From JABWCE01 sp964617955 (lineage in GTDB: Bacteria; Bacteroidota; Bacteroidia; NS11-12g; UBA9320): a DNA stretch of 64,000 nucleotides. The first letter of the stretch is position 1; the number at the start of each line of letters is the position of its first letter. The notes beneath the pieces were generated by a model, which was given only the letters and a program-made list of their open reading frames with translations, was not told the DNA's origin and did no database searches. Below are positions 54,101-62,879 of the stretch, in pieces. Both the position numbers and the translations under genes were made by a program. The stretch is from the NCBI GenBank assembly GCA_964617955.1, contig CAZTXB010000002.1, forward strand, positions 62,001-126,000, given 5' to 3'.

Positions 54101-54477
54101 AATCGACGGCTGGTTTCTTTTACCAAAGCAAAGGCTTCAGGCAATAGGTCCTTAAGAATTTCTTCGAGCCTTTCATCCTTCTCTTTTTCAAGTTTGTCTA
54201 TTCGATCATAGACATCCTGTCGTCGGGTAATTTCTTCTGAAAGCAGATTTTCTCCCTCTTCCTTTAGAGCCGTAATTTGTTGATTTATGTCAGATAAATA
54301 GTCTTCAATCCGCTCCTTAAACTCTGCCGTTTTTTGACGAAGGGCATCGTTGGTGAGAGACCTATAACTTTCATAATGTTGGTTAATTTCCGATACAATT
54401 GGCCAAAGATCTTTTACGTCGCGCTGAGATTTATTTCCAAAGAGATTGGTTAAGTTTTTAACGATGCTTCCTATCAT
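51157..54477 (-). CDS. secA: Protein translocase ATPase SecA
   Basis: The 1106-residue protein is the Sec motor. Walker A is [18 protein letters not shown], Walker B is [20 protein letters not shown], and helicase motifs [22 protein letters not shown] and [17 protein letters not shown] are all present. The preprotein cross-linking domain and scaffold follow in order, and the C-terminal SEC-C zinc motif [20 protein letters not shown] ends the protein. Length is typical for Bacteroidota, whose SecA carries insertions (about 60-100 and 330-480) compared with E. coli. It passes secreted proteins, including the T9SS cargo in this window, across the inner membrane. Confidence 0.98.
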   Translation of the reverse strand: [1106 protein letters not shown]

Positions 54478-54640
54478 GTACTCCTGTTAGTTCAAATTGT
54501 GTTCCAAAAAAAAATTTTGGCAAATATCGGAGAAAACTTTCAAGAATAGGCGGTAAAGTTATGGGATAAGCCACCTTTTGAAGTGTGAGAAAGGCTATGA
54601 AAAATAACAGAACAAAACGCCTTCACATGCAACTTTAATC

Positions 54641-54648
54641 TATTTTTG
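54641..54648 (+). promoter_or_regulatory. Candidate -7 box of purD
   Basis: TATTTTTG matches TAnnTTTG and ends 7 bp before the first of two consecutive ATG codons (54656, 54659). The mRNA would be leaderless or nearly so. No -33 TTG is found at 17-23 bp. Confidence 0.5.
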
Positions 54649-54655
54649 CAGCGGT

Positions 54656-55957
54656 ATGATGAGAATTTTAATTCTGGGGTCGGGCGGCCGCGAATGTACC
54701 TTTGCATGGAAACTAGCTCAGGATCTTCCAAAAGATGGCATTTTTATTGCTCCGGGCAATGCCGGAACTTCGAAATACGGCACGAACGTCGATCTTTCAA
54801 CGACTGATTTCGAAAACCTGGCCAAATTTTGCACTGAAAACAACATCAATACTCTCTTGCCGGGAGGCGAAGATTCTTTGGTAGCGGGGGTAAGAAATTA
54901 TTTCGAGTCACAGCCCGAGTTGAGTCATATTTATGTATTTGGCCCGGATAAGGACGGTGCCATGCTGGAGGGAAGTAAAGATTTTGCCAAAAAGTTCATG
55001 CGCAAATATGGCATTCCCACGGCAGCCTATCAATCGTTTTCAAAAGGGGAGGAGCAGGCAGCCAAAATTTTTTTAAGAACCATGCAGCCGCCTTTTGTGA
55101 TAAAAGCTGACGGTTTGGCAGCAGGTAAGGGTGTCGTGATTTTAGAAACCCTAGCTGAAGCCGATAACTGCGTAGATGACATGCTTGCCAATCAGCAATT
55201 TGGAGAGGCCAGTCACACCATTGTGATTGAGGAATTTTTAGAAGGGATAGAAGTATCATTTTTTAGCCTTACCGATGGTAAAAATTTTATCTTATTGCCC
55301 GAAGCCAAAGATTATAAGCGCATTGGCGAACAAGATACAGGGCTCAATACCGGAGGTATGGGGGCTATATCACCGGTAGCATTTGTTGATGATGCTTTCA
55401 GAAAAAAAGTTTATGACAAGGTCATACTCCCTACGATGAATGGACTGATAGAGGAGAACATGAACTACAAAGGGTTTGTGTTTTTTGGACTGATTAACGT
55501 GAAAGGGGAGCCGTACGTGATTGAATACAATTGCAGAATGGGCGACCCGGAAACCGAAGTGGTAATGCCACGGTTAAAAACGTCATTGGCTGACCTGATT
55601 GATGCCGCCAGAGTCATGAAAATCAACACGTTGATGCCTCAGTTTGACTCTGATTATTGCTGCACCATCGTTTTGGTTTCGGGGGGATACCCAGAAGGTT
55701 ATAAGAAAGGATTGCCCATATCACTGCCAAATCATCCGGATAGTTTGATTTTTCATTCAGGCACCAAGCATGAAAATAATATATTGCTAACCAACGGGGG
55801 AAGAGTATTGGCCATTACCAGTTCAGGAAAAACATTAGAAGAGGCCTTATCTGTAAGCTTTAAAACCATTGCAGCTATACAGTTCGAGGGAATGTATTAC
55901 AGAACCGATATTGGAAAAGACTTGTTGAAGTATGCCTTAAATAATATGACCGCTTAA
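54656..55957 (+). CDS. purD: Phosphoribosylamine-glycine ligase
   Basis: The 433-residue ATP-grasp enzyme joins phosphoribosylamine and glycine in the second step of purine synthesis. It starts ILILGSGGRECTFAWKLAQ and has PFVIKADGLAAGKGVVIL (ATP-grasp), EEFLEGIEVSFFSLTDG, LNTGGMGAISP, YNCRMGDPETEVVMPRL and VLVSGGYPEGYKKGLPI, all PurD hallmarks. Two starts are possible (54656 or 54659). A small membrane protein gene follows 21 bp later. Other pur genes are not in the window. Confidence 0.96.
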   Translation: MMRILILGSGGRECTFAWKLAQDLPKDGIFIAPGNAGTSKYGTNVDLSTTDFENLAKFCTENNINTLLPGGEDSLVAGVRNYFESQPELSHIYVFGPDKDGAMLEGSKDFAKKFMRKYGIPTAAYQSFSKGEEQAAKIFLRTMQPPFVIKADGLAAGKGVVILETLAEADNCVDDMLANQQFGEASHTIVIEEFLEGIEVSFFSLTDGKNFILLPEAKDYKRIGEQDTGLNTGGMGAISPVAFVDDAFRKKVYDKVILPTMNGLIEENMNYKGFVFFGLINVKGEPYVIEYNCRMGDPETEVVMPRLKTSLADLIDAARVMKINTLMPQFDSDYCCTIVLVSGGYPEGYKKGLPISLPNHPDSLIFHSGTKHENNILLTNGGRVLAITSSGKTLEEALSVSFKTIAAIQFEGMYYRTDIGKDLLKYALNNMTA

Positions 55958-55978
55958 TTTATCATAGCATCAAAAACC

Positions 55979-56137
55979 ATGGAGATTTTAAAAAAAATTT
56001 GGAGTTACCTTACCTTAAAAAAAGATTTAAATGCCAAGGACAATGCTTATCTCAAAACGATGCATGGTATAAATAAACTGTCAATTTTAATGTTTATGGT
56101 GGCATTAACCGTTCTGATTTATAAATGCTTGAAATGA
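55979..56137 (+). CDS. Small membrane protein, DUF6728-like
   Basis: The 52-residue ORF starts with ATG (55979), 21 bp after the purD stop. It has a basic N-terminus (MEILKKIWSYLTLKKD), a KTMHGINKLSILMF segment and one C-terminal transmembrane helix (about 34-49). Its pattern resembles the small DUF6728 proteins of Bacteroidota with YMHGIN... before the helix. The function is unknown. It probably shares the purD transcript, and the adenosyltransferase gene follows after 47 bp. Confidence 0.65.
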   Translation: MEILKKIWSYLTLKKDLNAKDNAYLKTMHGINKLSILMFMVALTVLIYKCLK

Positions 56138-56184
56138 AGGTTAGAGTTGAATGTAAATCAATGATTCATTTGTAATCTACTGAA

Positions 56185-56724
56185 ATGAAAATCTACACAA
56201 AAACAGGAGATAAAGGAGAAACGTCACTCATAGGAGGCGTGAGGGTTTTAAAATCAAATGTGCGCATAGAGGCCTACGGGTGCATTGACGAATTAAATTC
56301 CTGGATGGGTGTGATCCGCAATGTAAAGGAAGTGCGGAATTTGCTCTGTATTCAAAACATTCAGAATACACTGTTCGTCATAGGATCGCATTTGGCTTCA
56401 CACCCTGAAAAAGGCAAAATGAAATTGCCGCACATCACCAACGGCGATATTGAAATTTTAGAAAAGGAAATCGATGAAATGGAAAGCGAATTGAAGCCGC
56501 TCATGACCTTTGTGTTACCCGGAAGTTCTCAGGAAAACAGCTTTTGCCATGTTGCGAGAACAGTTTGCCGCCGTGCTGAACGCAGAGCCGTTGAGTTAGC
56601 TTCAACGGAAGCTGTAGATGAAATCATTATCCGGTATTTGAACAGATTGTCGGATTATCTCTTTGTCTTGTCGCGCCATATCACCTCGGTGCAAAGCGGC
56701 GTCGACATCCCATGGAAACCTTGA
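56185..56724 (+). CDS. Cob(I)yrinic acid a,c-diamide adenosyltransferase, PduO type
   Basis: The 179-residue protein has MKIYTKTGDKGETSLIGG at the N-terminus (ATP-binding), IEAYGCIDELNSWMGV, and RTVCRRAERRAVELA ... YLNRLSDYLFVLSRHI, signatures of PduO/MMAB-like adenosyltransferases. It transfers the adenosyl group of ATP to cob(I)alamin, making coenzyme B12. No other cobalamin gene is in the window, so it likely serves salvaged B12. Its stop abuts directly the stop of the convergent TPR gene. Confidence 0.93.
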   Translation: MKIYTKTGDKGETSLIGGVRVLKSNVRIEAYGCIDELNSWMGVIRNVKEVRNLLCIQNIQNTLFVIGSHLASHPEKGKMKLPHITNGDIEILEKEIDEMESELKPLMTFVLPGSSQENSFCHVARTVCRRAERRAVELASTEAVDEIIIRYLNRLSDYLFVLSRHITSVQSGVDIPWKP

Positions 56725-57447
56725 TTACCTTCCTCCGCCCTGCATATACTGGGCGATGCGTTCAAGATACAATCTTGGGAATGAAAAGTCCGGATAAATC
56801 TTCAGCGCTTTTTGAAAGTGGGGTACCGCATTTTTTATATGATCAACATTTCCGGTTCGGTCGGCGAGTTCGGCCAAAATAGCACCTTTCATATTGTAAC
56901 AGGCTGCCAAAATCGGAACCGATTGGTCTTGCCCACTGGGCAAGGACACCACAATTCTTTTTGAAGTATCGGCTCTTTCTATCATAATATCAGCTAAACT
57001 GTCGGCCTCGCTAAAACGCTCAGAATCGAAGCACATCCCGGCGATTTTGTATAAATAGGTATAATCTTTGGAAGCAACAAAAAGAGCGTTGAAATTGGCT
57101 ATGGCCTTGTCGGTATGATTCATTCTCGCATTGGCTAAACCAATGAGTTCCAAAAGTTTTAGGTTTTTGGGTTGCTTCAGCATGACCTGCTCTCCAAGTC
57201 TGAGCCCACCCTCAAAGTTCCCCGATTTAATATAAACCCTCGCCAATGAATCTTTCCATTCCATATTTGAGGTGTCTTTCAAAAGCAATTCATTATATGC
57301 AAAAGCCGCTGTGGCATAATCTTTATTTTTTAAGGCCTGTTCAAGCAATTTTTTTGAGTGGTCCTTGGGTTGGCAATTTTGAAAAAAAGCGATTGTTAAA
57401 GCACTGAAAGTGATAACTTTAACAAAGTAATTGAATTTGGTTTTCAT
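56725..57447 (-). CDS. TPR lipoprotein-like protein
   Basis: From the ATG at 57447 the protein has 240 residues; the longer frame to 57546 puts 33 extra residues before a good signal peptide. The signal MKTKFNYFVKVITFSALTIA is followed by FFQNCQPKD, where Cys25 could be lipidated although the lipobox is not standard. The rest is TPR-like helical pairs (ALKNKDYATAAFAYNELLLK, ARVYIKSGNFEGGLRLGEQV, LIGLANARMNHTDKAIANFN, NAVPHFQKALKIYPDFSFPRLYLE). It may be an outer-membrane-associated scaffold. Neighbours give no clue. Confidence 0.78.
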   Translation of the reverse strand: MKTKFNYFVKVITFSALTIAFFQNCQPKDHSKKLLEQALKNKDYATAAFAYNELLLKDTSNMEWKDSLARVYIKSGNFEGGLRLGEQVMLKQPKNLKLLELIGLANARMNHTDKAIANFNALFVASKDYTYLYKIAGMCFDSERFSEADSLADIMIERADTSKRIVVSLPSGQDQSVPILAACYNMKGAILAELADRTGNVDHIKNAVPHFQKALKIYPDFSFPRLYLERIAQYMQGGGR

Positions 57448-57623
57448 GTCTTCTGGAGTGAAAAATATCGAAAGGGCGACGAAATTATAAAAAAAATGTT
57501 TGTTTTTTGTTAATAAGTTTATAAGTTTGTGATGAATTATACCCATTTAGCTCGTGGGTGTAGTTAAAATTTGACAGTTTTCCGCTACTACCGGATTGTC
57601 CGTTAAATTAAAATGAGATAAAT

Positions 57624-60600
57624 ATGCGACACCTACTAACTATAAGGCTATGCCTTGCTTTGATGATTTTATGCGGATTTTTTAATCGGCAGTCTCTTGC
57701 TCAATGCGGATCTCTTAAACTGCAGAGCAATTCCAAAAGTCTTTGTCAGCCGGCTCTCTTTAAATGGGTGGTTTTGGACGTACCCAAAGGTTCCAATTTA
57801 TTGTGGGACTACGGGAATGGGGAATCGGTAGGGCTAGATACCTTTTATTCATTTATTCAGAACGCAGGAAAAGTATCACTTAAAGTTCAGGTTGTTTTAC
57901 CCGATAAGTCTGTTTGTAAGCTTTCTGAACCCAATTTTGTTGAAGTTTACCCAAAGCCTGTTCCTGCCGTAGCATTTTCAAGAAATAAACTTTGTGATGG
58001 CCCTGATACGGTTTCTTACTTTGATCTTACCCCAAATTCGAATAAACGCAATTGGGTTATTGATGGTACCAATTATTACAATGCCACTAAAAAGCAAATA
58101 CACTCTTATGCATCAGCCGGCCTGAAACGACTTTCCATTGTTGTAGAGGATATAAACGGATGCAAGGCGATTAAAGAATATGACAGCATCGCCATTATAT
58201 ATAAAGATGTTAATTTAAATTTTGAGGCCGACCAAACCTCAGGGTGCATTACTAAAAAAGTAAAATTCACACCGAGCATTGAAAGCCATGGCCTCAAGCT
58301 CATTTCCTATAAATGGACCTTCCCTGGGGCAACTCAAAACACCCAGTTCGTGGAAAAACCTGACACTGTGTTATTTAATGCCGTTGGGAAATACTCACCA
58401 TCGCTGGCAGTTCTCACTGAATTTGGCTGCCTCCACACCTTGACCCGTCAAAATTACTTATCATGGGGAGCTATTGACAGTTTGAATATTAAATTTTCGG
58501 ACACCTCAGTGTGCAAAGGACAAACGCTAATCGTAGAAAATCTCAAGAAAACTTTACCCGGAGATTTTACCTGGAAATTGAATGGGAGCAGTGTGGTTAT
58601 TAAATCCGATCAATATACTTGTAAAGCGAGATACGATACCCTTGGCAAGTATGACGTTAGCGTTAACTATAATTATAACGGCTGCAGTGTGTCAAAGGTA
58701 TTCCCAAAGGCAATTCGCGTAAAAGGCGTAAAAGCTGATTTTTCATCCCCGGATTATTACCATTGCTTGTTTCCGCATAAGGTGCATTTTACCAATTTGT
58801 CGACAAAATATGAGCAGGGAAAAATGTCCTATCTCTGGGCCTACTATTTCAACAATCAGGTTGTAAGAGTATCGGCCAATGTCAATGATTCCTTTACAGT
58901 AACCAAAAATGGCCACTGGGATGTTGTTCTTGTTGCTAAGCACAGCAATGGCTGTACTGATACCATTAGGCAACAAAGTTTCATTAGAAATATCCCCATC
59001 GCTCCTTTCTTTGCCTCTGATTATCAGGTGGGTTGTGTGAATCAAAACATATTCTTTTCTCAAAAAACGCCTCCGAGCTCATACAAAGCTCCTGATCAGT
59101 TCACCTGGACGTTTTTTGATAAGGATGGCAAGAAAATTCTTGGGAAATCGAAAGCCTATGCTCCCGCTTTTTCTTACAAGGACACAGGGTTATATACGGT
59201 TAAAATGATTGCCGACAATGGCATTGGTTGTAAAGACTCAATCATAAGACAAAACTATATCGAAATCATAAAACCCACCATTAAGTTTAACCTTTCACAA
59301 CCTGTAATTTGTCAATATGAATCGCTTTTGGGTGAAGGCAAATCTGAGCCTAAAAGGGCAAAATTTAATTATACCTGGTCATTTCAAAACTATAACAGTG
59401 GTAACAAGTATGAGGTGAAAGACTCCTTTTTGAAATTGAGGATGGATGAGGCCGGCGCTTACAAGTTTAAATTTGTGCATGAAATAAATAATGGTTGCCG
59501 CGACAGCATAGTCAATAACAATTTGATAAAAATCAATGGCATTGCAGTGAATCTGGCACTGGATACCTTCAATGGTTGTGTGCCTTTGAAAGTGAACCCA
59601 AAGGTTACCGGAATTTATAATTTTCATTTTAATAACCCGGATGATGCGATTCAATACTACTGGTCAGCCAGCCCGGCCAATGGGGTTCTGATTACCAATT
59701 CCAATTCTGATAAACCACAATTTTTGTTTCAATCGAAGGGGGAATACACCATTCATCTCAGAGCCATAAACAGCTCAGGTTGTGAATATTCAGTTAATTC
59801 ACAAACCATATATGTTGGCGTTGAGGCGCGGTTATGGGTCAGCGATCCGGTGGTTTGTGCCGGACAAAGCATCGTGCTTACCAATCAATCCATATTGAGA
59901 CCTACCAAGAGCAAATGGTTACTGCCTTCTGAAGCTACACTTGTTGGCAGTGCCACGGAGCAAAGAGTAGAAATCGTTTTTAAAGACGATGCCAATCATA
60001 AGGTAGGCCTGGCTGTGAATAAATTGGATCAGTGTTTTGATACCGTTTACCAAAACTTAAAATCCATCATTGTGAAAGCTGATTTTGTTTCACTCGACAA
60101 AGAATTAAAATGTGCTCCGGTATACGCCCAGTTTATGTCCTATTCGAAATATGCCGACTCCCTGTTTTGGAATTTTGGTGACAGCAATTTGGTAACGACC
60201 ACCGACCCCTTTGTAGCAAATATTTACCGTAAAAATACAGGATCCAAAAACGGCTTGGACGTTTCATTGATTGCAAAAAGCAACGAAGGTTGCAGCGATA
60301 CTTTGGTGAAATACAACTATATTCATGTTGAAGGCCCGGTTCCAAATCTTGAAATTTTAAACAATGAAGGTTGTGAACCCCTTAAAGTTTCTTTTAAGGC
60401 CAAAAGTACCGATGCATTCAAACATTATATTAATTATGACGATGGCTCTCCCCTAGATTCTTCATTTGCCAGCTATACCTATTCGGTAATTAGCAAGAAC
60501 CTGATGGTTCAAAATTACACCCCAAGGCTTTATGCGATAGACTCCTTGGGGTGCAAGGCGGTTTTTGAAAGTCCTATTCCGGTTATTGTGAAGCGAAATT

Positions 60601-62471
60601 CAAAGGCTGATTTCAGTTTAAGCGATAGCGTATTTTGCGCCAATGAGTCATTATTAGTAAATGACCTGTCGAAGGATGTAATTCAAAGTGATTTTTATTT
60701 GCAAAGGCCCGGAAATTCTCAGGAGTTACTGAAAAGCAATACGGTTAACTTTTCAATAAAGGGGATACATAAGCTAAGCCAAATCGTGTTTAATCTCAAC
60801 AACTGCAGCGATACCCTTCAAAAAACGGTGTTGGTTAATGCCATACCCTCAGCCAATGTTTGTGTCATGGATACGGTGTGTATGGGCAAGCCTGTAAGGA
60901 TGATCGATCGATCTACTTCAGAATGGCAACTGGTATCTAAACTATGGGAAGTGTATAACCCAACCCAGCTCTTCAAAGGAGAGGGCAATATGCTCGTTTA
61001 TAATTTTAATAATTTTGGTACTGCCAAATTAATTTTAACTGTGACCGATATGAATGGATGCAGCCATGCTAAAATCCTTGATATTAATGTTCCAAACCCT
61101 TCCGATATTCCCGGAGCGGAGCTCAAATATGTAAGCTTAAATGAGGACAGTTCCATTACGATACGCACAGAGAGCAATACTTACTATCGATTTGCATCGA
61201 AAAATATTTATGACAAGGAAGACCTCAAGCCCATTTCTACCCTTGGTTCCCGCTACGAGGAAACTATTCAATATACGAAACCGCTTAGCTTTGACAAAGC
61301 CCAGTGTTTTGATGCGAGCATGAATGATATATGCGGTTTTGAAAGTAAGCATGGAGCGAGTCACTGTTCAGTATTTTTAAAGGTATTTGGATCAACCCCT
61401 TTTGTGAATAATTTAAGTTGGTCTGCCTATCAGGGATGGTCTAAAATTGATAGATATCAAATTTATAGAAAGAAGGAGGGACAGAGCGATTATGAGTTAC
61501 TGGCTGAAGTAGGCAACTCTCAATTGAATTACACCGACAGCGGTCTTTGTAATTTTGTGTATTGCTATTTTGTGTCGGCAATAAACAATGACCTAAACTC
61601 GAACAGCAACAGGGTTTCCCGTAAACCAGTCTTTCTTTATCCTCCGGTTAGCAAAGACATACAAAATGTGACCGTAGCCGGCCAAAACCAGATAGGTGTA
61701 AAATGGGAAGCTTCTACAAATACCAATTTCGAAGGGTTTATACTTTACAAAACTGAAATTCCCACCTTGAGGTCGGAGCAAATCCGGATAAATCAAAATG
61801 AATATTTGGATACTAAAGTTGAATCTGATAAATATTCATACCTTTATAAAATTGTTGAAACGGATCATTGTGGATACAAAAGTTCATCGCGTTTACCAGG
61901 TAAAAGCATACTCTTAAATGCCTCAACTGCAAATTATAAAACGGACCTGAAATGGAATAGCTATCAAAGCTGGGCTTCAGGTGTTAAGGGTTATGCCTTG
62001 CAAATTGAAGATAAGGGTATATTCCGAACCATCTTTGAAACAGATTACGACAGCAGCTTTATACACAGGCAAAGCGATGAAAACATACATCAGGCTTACT
62101 GCTACAGAGTAATGGCTATTTCCGGTGATCATAAGGATACCAGTTATTCTAATATCACATGTGTGACTTCCCCTTCTAAGGTTCTAATGCCTAATGCCTT
62201 TACGCCTAATGGAAATGGTTTAAACGAAAAGATTGGAGTCAGGACCCTGTTTGTATACAATCAAAGTCTTTTAACCGGAAGAAACTTTACCCTTGAAATT
62301 TTTAACCGATGGGGTGAAAAGGTGTATTTCAGCCAGAATATCGACGAAGAATGGGACGGTACCTATGGCGGAGTGCCAGTGCAGGAAGGATTGTACAGCT
62401 ATAAGCTCAAGGCAATGGGAGTGGACAACAAAGGTTACTCTCTTAATGGCGTCATTACCCTTCTCAAGTAA
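57624..62471 (+). CDS. Giant PKD-type surface protein with gliding-associated T9SS type B C-terminus
   Basis: The 1615-residue protein has a signal peptide (about 1-27). A tandem array of PKD/Ig-like domains follows (about 30-1090), each starting with a Cys-containing loop (for example DGPDTVSYFDL, GCITKKVKFTPS, GCVPLKVNPKV) and closing with short strands. At about 1170-1470 three FN3-like segments occur (SWSAYQGWSKIDRYQIYRKK, VKWEASTNTNFEGFILYKTE, KWNSYQSWASGVKGYALQIE). The last 90 residues are the gliding-motility-associated type B domain (MPNAFTPNGNGLNEKIGV ... FNRWGEKVYFSQNIDEEWDGTYGGVPVQEGLYSYKLK). It is probably a long surface adhesin. Type B cargo is secreted together with PorP/SprF-like partners, none of which is seen nearby. 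Confidence 0.87.
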   Translation: MRHLLTIRLCLALMILCGFFNRQSLAQCGSLKLQSNSKSLCQPALFKWVVLDVPKGSNLLWDYGNGESVGLDTFYSFIQNAGKVSLKVQVVLPDKSVCKLSEPNFVEVYPKPVPAVAFSRNKLCDGPDTVSYFDLTPNSNKRNWVIDGTNYYNATKKQIHSYASAGLKRLSIVVEDINGCKAIKEYDSIAIIYKDVNLNFEADQTSGCITKKVKFTPSIESHGLKLISYKWTFPGATQNTQFVEKPDTVLFNAVGKYSPSLAVLTEFGCLHTLTRQNYLSWGAIDSLNIKFSDTSVCKGQTLIVENLKKTLPGDFTWKLNGSSVVIKSDQYTCKARYDTLGKYDVSVNYNYNGCSVSKVFPKAIRVKGVKADFSSPDYYHCLFPHKVHFTNLSTKYEQGKMSYLWAYYFNNQVVRVSANVNDSFTVTKNGHWDVVLVAKHSNGCTDTIRQQSFIRNIPIAPFFASDYQVGCVNQNIFFSQKTPPSSYKAPDQFTWTFFDKDGKKILGKSKAYAPAFSYKDTGLYTVKMIADNGIGCKDSIIRQNYIEIIKPTIKFNLSQPVICQYESLLGEGKSEPKRAKFNYTWSFQNYNSGNKYEVKDSFLKLRMDEAGAYKFKFVHEINNGCRDSIVNNNLIKINGIAVNLALDTFNGCVPLKVNPKVTGIYNFHFNNPDDAIQYYWSASPANGVLITNSNSDKPQFLFQSKGEYTIHLRAINSSGCEYSVNSQTIYVGVEARLWVSDPVVCAGQSIVLTNQSILRPTKSKWLLPSEATLVGSATEQRVEIVFKDDANHKVGLAVNKLDQCFDTVYQNLKSIIVKADFVSLDKELKCAPVYAQFMSYSKYADSLFWNFGDSNLVTTTDPFVANIYRKNTGSKNGLDVSLIAKSNEGCSDTLVKYNYIHVEGPVPNLEILNNEGCEPLKVSFKAKSTDAFKHYINYDDGSPLDSSFASYTYSVISKNLMVQNYTPRLYAIDSLGCKAVFESPIPVIVKRNSKADFSLSDSVFCANESLLVNDLSKDVIQSDFYLQRPGNSQELLKSNTVNFSIKGIHKLSQIVFNLNNCSDTLQKTVLVNAIPSANVCVMDTVCMGKPVRMIDRSTSEWQLVSKLWEVYNPTQLFKGEGNMLVYNFNNFGTAKLILTVTDMNGCSHAKILDINVPNPSDIPGAELKYVSLNEDSSITIRTESNTYYRFASKNIYDKEDLKPISTLGSRYEETIQYTKPLSFDKAQCFDASMNDICGFESKHGASHCSVFLKVFGSTPFVNNLSWSAYQGWSKIDRYQIYRKKEGQSDYELLAEVGNSQLNYTDSGLCNFVYCYFVSAINNDLNSNSNRVSRKPVFLYPPVSKDIQNVTVAGQNQIGVKWEASTNTNFEGFILYKTEIPTLRSEQIRINQNEYLDTKVESDKYSYLYKIVETDHCGYKSSSRLPGKSILLNASTANYKTDLKWNSYQSWASGVKGYALQIEDKGIFRTIFETDYDSSFIHRQSDENIHQAYCYRVMAISGDHKDTSYSNITCVTSPSKVLMPNAFTPNGNGLNEKIGVRTLFVYNQSLLTGRNFTLEIFNRWGEKVYFSQNIDEEWDGTYGGVPVQEGLYSYKLKAMGVDNKGYSLNGVITLLK

Positions 62472-62516
62472 ATAGCGGGTTGGGAAATAACACAGAAATC
62501 AGTTAAGAAAAATGAG

Positions 62517-62598
62517 TGCCCGGTAGCCGATTCGAACGGCCACAGCCGAAGCCACCACCCCCTCAAGATGGCATGTCTACCAATTTCATCAACCGGGC
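62517..62598 (-). tRNA. tRNA-Leu (GAG)
   Basis: On the minus strand the acceptor GCCCGGT pairs with ACCGGGC. The D arm ATGAAATTGGTAGACAT, the anticodon stem CCATC/GGTGG with loop TTGAGGG, a long variable arm with GGCTTCGGCTGTG and the T arm GGCCGTTCGAATCGGCT complete a class II leucine tRNA. The anticodon is GAG and the discriminator A is at 62517. CCA is not encoded. It is 82 nt, downstream of prfB on the same strand. Confidence 0.92.
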
Positions 62599-62610
62599 AT
62601 TAACAGACTG

Positions 62611-62618
62611 CAAAATTA
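62611..62618 (-). promoter_or_regulatory. Candidate -7 box of tRNA-Leu
   Basis: TAATTTTG on the minus strand matches TAnnTTTG and ends 12 bp before the tRNA. A -33 TTG at the right spacing is missing, so read-through from prfB is also possible. Confidence 0.45.
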
Positions 62619-62879
62619 AGGATTTTTATCTCCATTTATTGACATAAAACCAAAAATATAAAAGGTCATTTTACATTTTTTTGAAATTTTAAGCACAGCA
62701 TTTCTGAGGCCTTCATTTTTAAAATTATTTCAAAAAATCTGTTTATAAACGTTTGAGATGACCTAAAGCAGCAACAAAACCTCTCATCACATAAAGGCTG
62801 CATAAATTATGCAATACCGTTATTTATAAATTTTACCTATGAGAAGATTATCCGATATGTAAATCGTATTGCTTTGCTC

